Assembly (NCBI GenBank): GCA_003561665.1
Contig: PWVY01000182.1
Location: 1 to 10,626, forward strand
From: Thermoplasmata archaeon
GTDB lineage: Archaea > Thermoplasmatota > SW-10-69-26
Direction of reading: 5' to 3'
DNA: 10,626 nt
The position numbers and the translations under genes were made by a program. Shown here piece by piece: positions 6,883 through 10,626 of the stretch (the stretch's first letter is position 1; each line of letters opens with the position of its first letter). The notes below the pieces were generated by a model. It was given only the letters and a program-made list of their open reading frames with translations. It had not been told where the DNA came from and ran no database searches.

Positions 6883-7431
6883 TTATTCGAGCGTGGCGTG
6901 GCGGCGGCTCATGCTTTCCTCGTCCTCGCCTAAGCGGTGCATGAGTTCCGCGATGATACCATCGAAGAGGAGGGAGGCGGTGAACTCGAACCGGGTGCCC
7001 AAGGGGGCAAGCTTGGCGTCTTTGGTCTCCTTTTGGATGGGGACGTGGACGACGTGGTCGCTGGTTCGTGCAAGCTCGCTTTGGGGGCTTGCCGTGATGG
7101 CGACGACGGGCGCGTCCATGTCGTTGGCGATCTTCCCGGTGAGGGTCACGCTGAACGTCTCGCCGCTCCCGCTGACAAGGAGGACGAGGTCGTTCTCACG
7201 GACGGGAGGCGTGCTCGTTTCGCCGACGAAGAAGGCCCGGTACCCAAGATGGCCCAGGCGGATGGCGAAGGCTTGCGCGACGCGTCCGCTTCGTCCTCTG
7301 CCGAAGATGACGACGTGCCGGGCTTCGTCGATCTCGTGAAGGAGTTGATCGATGGCGTCCTCGTCGACGCGGGAGAGCGTGGACCGGGCTTCCTCAAGCA
7401 AGTACTCGGTGGTTTTGCCAAGCCGATCCAC
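6883..7431 (-). CDS. hxlB: SIS-domain 6-phospho-3-hexuloisomerase (PHI/HxlB-like)
   Basis: 182-aa single-SIS-domain protein closely resembling archaeal 6-phospho-3-hexuloisomerase, which interconverts D-arabino-3-hexulose 6-phosphate and fructose 6-phosphate in the ribulose monophosphate route; archaea use this route backwards to make pentoses or forwards to fix formaldehyde. Motifs typical of this enzyme are IFGRGRSG (42-49), FVGETSTPP (68-76), LVSGSGET (85-92), PLGTRFE (143-149) and the C-terminal RRHATLE (176-182). The start is GTG 7431, with GGGTGAT five bases upstream as ribosome binding site; no in-frame ATG fits. The gene begins 15 bases after the stop of the TIM-barrel gene, so the two are probably co-transcribed. 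The usual partner, hexulose-6-phosphate synthase, is not in the window. The family is secure, the exact isomerase role likely. Confidence 0.9.
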   Translation of the reverse strand: MDRLGKTTEYLLEEARSTLSRVDEDAIDQLLHEIDEARHVVIFGRGRSGRVAQAFAIRLGHLGYRAFFVGETSTPPVRENDLVLLVSGSGETFSVTLTGKIANDMDAPVVAITASPQSELARTSDHVVHVPIQKETKDAKLAPLGTRFEFTASLLFDGIIAELMHRLGEDEESMSRRHATLE

Positions 7432-7446
7432 GCGGCATCACCCGTG

Positions 7447-8322
7447 TTAGGCTTCGATGGTGGACTCGACGACCTCGTCGAACGTGCCTTTCTTCTCAAG
7501 GTCGCTGAGCAAGCGTTCCAGTTGGATCTTCATGTACACGGCGTCGTGTTCGACGATGGGCGAGATGCTGATGACGGTGGCCTCCTTCTCTTCTTCGAGG
7601 AGGAACTCGCCGAACGCGTCGAAGTTGATGTCGCTTTTCTTGATGGGTTTGTGGCTGACCTCGTTCCCGTTGCGGTACTTGACGCCGGTGAAGTAGCAGT
7701 AGTACGAGTCAAGGTCCAGGGGTTCGAGTTTCTCGAAGACCTCTTCGTAGTCCTCGATCGTTTTCAGGCCCCCGTTGGAGCGAGCGTGCACGTGTGCTAA
7801 ATCGAGGACGGGGATCACGCCCTCCCCGATCTCTTCGCAGAGTTCGACGATCTCGTCCAGCGTGCCGAAGGTTTGCTTTTTGCCCATCACTTCCAGGCCA
7901 AGGTCGACCTGGTAGTTCGAATCGCGGAAGAAGTCCCGAGCCATCGCCGTGTTCTCGAAGATGCGCTCCTTGGTCTCCTCCTTCTCCAGGGAGGTGTAGA
8001 AGCCGGGGTGGGCGACGACGACGTTGGCCCCCATCACGTCGGCCATGTGGCCGCTCATAACGATCTTGTCGATGCTGCTCTGGATCGTTTCATGGCTGTC
8101 CGAGCCAAGGTTCGTGTAGTAGGGGCTGTGCACGCTAAGTTGCACATCGAGCTCCTTGGCTCGTTCGCCGACCTCTTCAGCGTACTCTTCCTCGATCCGG
8201 ATGCCTCGGGAGAACTGGATCTCCATCGCGTCAAGGCCGAGTTCGTGCGTGAACTCGACGCCGTCTTTGAGTGTGCGCCCCTTGCAGGACAAGGGGACGC
8301 CGGATGGGCCGATGTGAATCAC
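7447..8322 (-). CDS. Endonuclease IV-like (xylose isomerase-like) TIM-barrel protein with altered metal site
   Basis: 291-aa AP-endonuclease-2/endonuclease IV-type TIM barrel. Family features include GPSGVPLSCKGR (5-16) and LGLDAMEIQF (28-37). Metal-site positions kept are His65 in VHSPYY, His105 in VAHPG, Glu144 in LEVMG, Asp174 and His177 in LDLAHVH, and His224. By motif alignment with endonuclease IV, the ligand His216 falls at Tyr208 (YYCYFTG) and Glu261 at Ile253 (VISISP, where relatives have VICESP), so two of nine ligands are lost. It may be a divergent AP endonuclease or a sugar isomerase/epimerase-type barrel; its operon partner is a sugar-phosphate isomerase. The frame is open to 8553, but GTG 8322 is chosen because family similarity starts there and GGAGAGG lies six bases upstream. 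The 77-residue extension reads as shadow. Confidence 0.88.
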   Translation of the reverse strand: MIHIGPSGVPLSCKGRTLKDGVEFTHELGLDAMEIQFSRGIRIEEEYAEEVGERAKELDVQLSVHSPYYTNLGSDSHETIQSSIDKIVMSGHMADVMGANVVVAHPGFYTSLEKEETKERIFENTAMARDFFRDSNYQVDLGLEVMGKKQTFGTLDEIVELCEEIGEGVIPVLDLAHVHARSNGGLKTIEDYEEVFEKLEPLDLDSYYCYFTGVKYRNGNEVSHKPIKKSDINFDAFGEFLLEEEKEATVISISPIVEHDAVYMKIQLERLLSDLEKKGTFDEVVESTIEA

Positions 8323-8328
8323 AAGGTT

Positions 8329-8360
8329 CCTCTCCGCGGGTTGGACCCCGCGCGAAGCGC
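8329..8360 (-). promoter_or_regulatory. Structured leader of the TIM-barrel gene: two competing hairpins beside the ribosome binding site
   Basis: On the minus strand a GCGC-TTC-GCGC hairpin (8360-8350) overlaps a six-base-pair hairpin, CGCGGG with a six-base loop and CCCGCG (8352-8335). They share 8350-8352, so both cannot form at once. The second one reaches into the first base of the Shine-Dalgarno GGAGAGG (8335-8329). With a TATA-like box at 8396-8403 the leader would be about 50 bases, unlike the leaderless neighbours. The pairing is seen; regulation is inference. Confidence 0.4.
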
Positions 8361-8395
8361 AAGGCCACAGATGGTTCACCCTGTACTTATCCCCG

Positions 8396-8411
8396 CTTAT
8401 AACCGTTTCGC
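8396..8411 (-). promoter_or_regulatory. BRE/TATA-like promoter of the TIM-barrel/hxlB operon
   Basis: The minus strand reads GCGAAACGGTTATAAG: a purine-rich BRE followed by TTATAAG, the best TATA match in the window. The predicted start is near 8373, giving a leader of about 50 bases before GTG 8322. Confidence 0.6.
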
Positions 8412-8565
8412 AAGAAGCGGTGAGTTTCCCCCCGCATCGACCCCCGAAAAGCCCCGCAAACCGACACCAGCCCCAAACGATGACCGTGCGCACCAAACAA
8501 CCAACACGCTCCTCCAAGGGATGCAGGGGAAGCAAACCCTCGATGCGCACCAATGGTTGCGCCTT
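8412..8565. other. Middle of the divergent control region, no gene recognised
   Basis: The whole gap between the divergent genes is 292 bases (8323-8614). Apart from the two promoters and the leader structure described, this central part is C/A-rich on the plus strand. It holds no tRNA, no repeat array and no ORF with a recognisable motif; the only small frame (8480-8578, 32 codons) has no family features. Origin recognition boxes next to orc1 were looked for here and not found. Confidence 0.5.
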
Positions 8566-8581
8566 CGCAAACCGTTAATTA
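8566..8581 (+). promoter_or_regulatory. BRE/TATA-like promoter of the 48-aa zinc-ribbon gene
   Basis: CGCAAACCGTTAATTA matches the nop5 box in the segment AACCGTTAA. The TATA centre is about 38 bases before ATG 8615, predicting a leader of about ten bases. Confidence 0.45.
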
Positions 8582-8614
8582 CACCCGAACCCATCACGCA
8601 TCGAGGCCCCCTTG

Positions 8615-8761
8615 ATGGAAACCCGCGAGTGCGCGTCGTGCGGCGATGCGAAACCTGTGTCGGGCGTCTGGTACTTGATGGCCAACCAACCCAAATCCTT
8701 CCTCTGCGGCACCTGCTTCTACCAAGAAACCGGGAACCGCGTACCCAGCCTACAGGCCTAG
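8615..8761 (+). CDS. 48-aa zinc-ribbon small protein
   Basis: A 49-codon frame from ATG to TAG encodes a small protein with paired cysteines: CASC (Cys6, Cys9) and CGTC (Cys31, Cys34), a CxxC-x21-CxxC zinc ribbon filling nearly the whole protein. The stretch between has VSGVWYLMANQ, plausible as the beta hairpin of a ribbon. No catalytic residues are apparent; such mini-proteins usually bind nucleic acid or a partner protein. It lies 76 bases before orc1/cdc6 in the same direction and has its own promoter-like box. The case for coding rests on the four regularly spaced cysteines, the promoter and the position. The function is unknown. Confidence 0.75.
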   Translation: METRECASCGDAKPVSGVWYLMANQPKSFLCGTCFYQETGNRVPSLQA

Positions 8762-8800
8762 AGCCCCACCGCCCGCCCCACCAACGGCCGCTCCCCCCGG

Positions 8801-8814
8801 GCAAAGCCTATACT
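8801..8814 (+). promoter_or_regulatory. BRE/TATA-like promoter of orc1/cdc6
   Basis: GCAAAG followed by CCTATACT, centred about 27 bases before ATG 8838. No Shine-Dalgarno precedes the ATG, so a leaderless transcript is predicted. Confidence 0.55.
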
Positions 8815-8837
8815 TTCGGGTCCCTACTCCTAGCCTG

Positions 8838-10031
8838 ATGCGGGACGTCATCGAGGAAGCCCTCCGGGGCCCATCCGTGTTCAAAGACGAGTCGAAACTC
8901 AACTTCGACTACGTCCCCGACGAGCTTCCCCACCGTGAGGACGAGTTCAAACAACTCAGCCTCAGCATGCGATCGATCCTCACCGAAGGCAGCCCCCAAA
9001 CCATGCTCGTACGCGGACCCGTCGGCAGCGGCAAAACCGTCCTCACCAAACGGTTCGCACCCGAATTCCGACGCGCCGCCAACGACCGCGACATCGACCT
9101 TGAAACCATCCACGTCAACTGCAGACGCCACAGCACCACCCCCTCCGCGCTCCTCCAAATCGTCAACCACTTCGACCCCGCCTTCCCCGACCGAGGCTTC
9201 TCCACCACCGAGATGCTTGAACAACTCACCAAGCAACTCAAACGCCGCAAAACGCACCTCCTCATCATCCTCGACGAAGTCGACGTGCTCCTCAAACGCG
9301 ACGACAGCGACCTGATCTACCACCTGACCCGGTTCAACGAAGAAGGCTCCATCGCACCCTACAGCGCATCCTTGATCCTCGTCAGCCAAGAAGACGTCCG
9401 CATCCACATGGACCAAGGCACCCGATCCACGTTCAAACAAACCAACACCCTACGCCTTGAACCCTACAACGCGAACGAGCTTGCCAGCATCCTCGAACAA
9501 CGCATCAACCTCGCCTTCCGCCAGAACACCGTCAACGACGGCGTCGTGGAACTCTGCGCAGACATCGCCGCCGAAGAAGGCGACGCGCGCTTCGCGCTTG
9601 AGATCCTTCACAAAGCCGGGCAAGCAGCCGACGAGAACGCCAGCGAGAAGATGCGCCCCGAGCACGTGCGCGCCGCCAAAGCCCACATCCACCCCGTCCT
9701 CATCGACGAACGCCTCACCGAGGTCGATGAACAACGCGCCCTCCTTCTCCTCGCGCTCGCACGCGTGCTCAAACGCGGCGGCGCCTACGCGACCACGGGG
9801 GACGTGAAAAGCGCTTACGAAGCCGCCTGCGAAGAGTTCAACAAGGACGCTCGCGGCCACACGCAGTTCTGGACGTACATCCAAGACCTCGACGCGCTAG
9901 GCCTGCTCTCCTCGAAGCGAAGCGGTGAAGGCGTCGTGGGAACGACGACGCTGATGAGCATCCCCGATGCCCCCGCCGAACTCATCGAAGAGCGCATCAG
10001 CACCATGCTTGACGCGGACGCCTTCACGTGA
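8838..10031 (+). CDS. orc1: Orc1/Cdc6 replication initiator ATPase
   Basis: 397-aa AAA+ origin-binding protein that recognises the archaeal replication origin and loads the MCM helicase. Family features in order: SVFKDE near 13-18, YVPDELPHREDE (25-36) at the entry to the AAA+ domain, Walker A GPVGSGKT (60-67), Walker B LIILDEVD (142-149), the sensor-1 strand SLILVSQED (178-186), TRSTFK (195-200) holding the likely arginine finger, PYNANEL (209-215), and sensor 2 EEGDARFALEIL (246-257). A winged-helix DNA-binding domain occupies about 295-395. Length is normal for the family. Sensor 1 has Gln184 where many members have Asn. The start is supported by the TATA-like box 27 bases upstream. Many archaea place such a gene beside an origin, but clear origin recognition boxes were not found in the flanks. 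Confidence 0.95.
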   Translation: MRDVIEEALRGPSVFKDESKLNFDYVPDELPHREDEFKQLSLSMRSILTEGSPQTMLVRGPVGSGKTVLTKRFAPEFRRAANDRDIDLETIHVNCRRHSTTPSALLQIVNHFDPAFPDRGFSTTEMLEQLTKQLKRRKTHLLIILDEVDVLLKRDDSDLIYHLTRFNEEGSIAPYSASLILVSQEDVRIHMDQGTRSTFKQTNTLRLEPYNANELASILEQRINLAFRQNTVNDGVVELCADIAAEEGDARFALEILHKAGQAADENASEKMRPEHVRAAKAHIHPVLIDERLTEVDEQRALLLLALARVLKRGGAYATTGDVKSAYEAACEEFNKDARGHTQFWTYIQDLDALGLLSSKRSGEGVVGTTTLMSIPDAPAELIEERISTMLDADAFT

Positions 10032-10233
10032 ACACCAAAGCCTCATTCGCGCGGTTGGGGCATGGAAGGAGCGACCTTAACGTAGGAAGGCCTGTAGCGT
10101 ACCGACCCAAGGCCCCTAGGTGGCTGTTAGGGCCCGTGTGGAGGCGTAGCTTGACCGGGTCCCTAAGGGGGCCGCGAGTAGTTTCGATGACCCGACCTGA
10201 GAGCTTCTTACCTACCCGAGTCTCCCCAACGAT
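10032..10233. other. GC-rich stretch after orc1 with potential hairpins, no confident gene
   Basis: About 200 bases with no recognisable protein. A 69-codon frame here (10028-10237) is arginine-rich and featureless, and is not called. On the plus strand GGCCCCTA (10111-10118) can pair with TAGGGCC (10128-10134), leaving one bulged C, and CCC-TAA-GGG (10161-10169) forms a second small hairpin. A TATA-like CCTTAACG (10075-10082) would start a transcript just before the first hairpin. A structured RNA or the leader of the downstream gene is possible; no known RNA family was recognised. Confidence 0.35.
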
Positions 10234-10242
10234 GTGAGAGCG

Positions 10243-10515
10243 ATGACGTACGATGGACTCATCCACGGCGGCTTGACGAACACGAACGGGTCCTGCCCCG
10301 GGTGCGGCGCGGACGTCCCGCGGGTGCACCAATGGAACCCCACGAACGCGAAAGACGCGTACCGATGCCCCCGCTGCGGCATCTTCGAGTACGCCACGCG
10401 TGGCAGCCATCTGCCCCTTCACGACCGGATCAAACCGGCAAGCAAGGAAACCTGCTTCCAGCCCGCACAGCCAACGCTGGCCACCGTGCTGGACGCTGCA
10501 GACTGCGTAGGGTGA
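10243..10515 (+). CDS. 90-aa zinc-ribbon protein of unknown function
   Basis: Small protein with one CxxC-x20-CxxC zinc ribbon: CPGC (Cys18, Cys21) and CPRCG (Cys42, Cys45). The linker HQWNPTNAKDAYR ends with the aromatic residue usual before the second knuckle. The C-terminal half (residues 46-90) has no motif I recognise and carries two further isolated cysteines (Cys71 and Cys88). ATG 10243 is chosen; GTG 10234, adding three residues, is equally open. A weak TATA-like TTCTTACC lies at 10206-10213, suggesting a leaderless or nearly leaderless message. It follows orc1 in the same direction, 211 bases away, so it is probably a separate unit. It is coding because of the paired cysteines; the role is unknown. 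Confidence 0.7.
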   Translation: MTYDGLIHGGLTNTNGSCPGCGADVPRVHQWNPTNAKDAYRCPRCGIFEYATRGSHLPLHDRIKPASKETCFQPAQPTLATVLDAADCVG

Positions 10516-10626
10516 CGCTGGGAGTCATCGCTCTCTCCTCACCCCTCCCCTCGTTTGCATCCTCCATGACGATCACGGATCAAGCCGGTCGTCATGGCTT
10601 GCCTCCACGCGCGTGCATCCCCTCTG
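10516..10626. other. Right end of window, no gene recognised
   Basis: These 111 bases include a pyrimidine-rich plus-strand tract (10533-10551). The minus strand there reads GGATGCAAACGAGGGGAGGG, only loosely similar to an archaeal origin recognition box. No gene start, tRNA or terminator is evident; a feature may continue beyond the edge. Confidence 0.3.

Noticed and set aside
8323..8553. 77-residue N-terminal extension of the TIM-barrel protein
   Set aside because: It crosses the promoter and leader, has no family counterpart, and GTG 8322 has a well-placed GGAGAGG.
8480..8578. 32-codon frame upstream of the zinc-ribbon gene
   Set aside because: No motif, no ribosome binding site, and it ends inside the promoter box of the next gene.
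8323..8614. Replication origin in the gap before the zinc ribbon and orc1
   Set aside because: No AT-rich unwinding tract and no inverted origin recognition boxes; the only TGGAAAC is at the start of the 48-aa coding frame.
8946..9060. Gln184 in place of the sensor-1 Asn of Orc1/Cdc6 as a sign of inactivity
   Set aside because: Walker A, Walker B and sensor 2 are intact and sensor-1 variants occur among archaeal Orc1 paralogues; a substitution here is not enough to claim loss of function.
10028..10237. 69-codon frame after orc1
   Set aside because: Arginine- and proline-rich product with no motif, overlapping the orc1 stop; GC-rich non-coding DNA easily gives such frames.
1..10626. tRNA, rRNA, CRISPR array, insertion sequence or integrase
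   Set aside because: No T-arm/anticodon pattern, rRNA signature, repeat-spacer array, transposase or terminal inverted repeats were seen on either strand.

Overview
The window looks like chromosomal DNA of a GC-rich archaeon. It carries a C/D-box methylation pair (Nop5 plus fibrillarin), an Orc1/Cdc6 replication initiator, an archaeal-type 6-phospho-3-hexuloisomerase, and BRE/TATA-like boxes 25-29 bases before several start codons, as expected for leaderless archaeal transcripts. Proteins are not extremely acidic. A euryarchaeal or Thermoplasmatota-like lineage, or a GC-rich DPANN lineage, would fit, but the sequence alone does not settle this.

Layout. 1-1169 (+): 3' part of a membrane histidine kinase gene that runs off the left edge. 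1243-4469 (+): a tight four-gene run with overlapping stops and starts: nop5, a short fibrillarin, a small multidrug-export-family membrane protein, and a nucleotide-sugar epimerase/dehydratase-type SDR. It converges, with 21 bases between stop codons, on a minus-strand block: a PHP phosphoesterase (5336-4491) and an AAA/DUF4143 ATPase (6732-5452), each with its own promoter. Upstream of the ATPase, an AT-rich 150-base island holds three regularly spaced copies of TTAGGGTTAC-like sequence, one inside a perfect palindrome. Further right on the minus strand, an endonuclease IV-like TIM barrel (8322-7447) and a SIS-domain phosphohexuloisomerase (7431-6883) form a two-gene operon. A divergent control region (8323-8614) separates it from the plus-strand orc1/cdc6 gene (8838-10031), which is flanked by two small zinc-ribbon proteins: 48 aa at 8615-8761 and 90 aa at 10243-10515. 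About 200 GC-rich bases (10032-10242) and the last 111 bases hold no convincing gene.

How the genes work together. Nop5 and fibrillarin are the scaffold and methyltransferase of the same C/D RNP, and their co-translation is the expected arrangement; the membrane protein and epimerase seem to ride on the same transcript. The TIM barrel and isomerase probably act in sugar-phosphate or DNA-repair metabolism, but the TIM barrel lacks two of the usual endonuclease IV metal ligands, so its activity is open.

The points most worth a second look are the repeat/palindrome array before the ATPase, the ligand-substituted TIM barrel with its structured leader, the N-terminally shortened fibrillarin, the zinc-ribbon genes around orc1, and a strong regional keto/amino strand skew that ignores gene direction. 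I did not find a clearly new multi-gene defence or mobile system.
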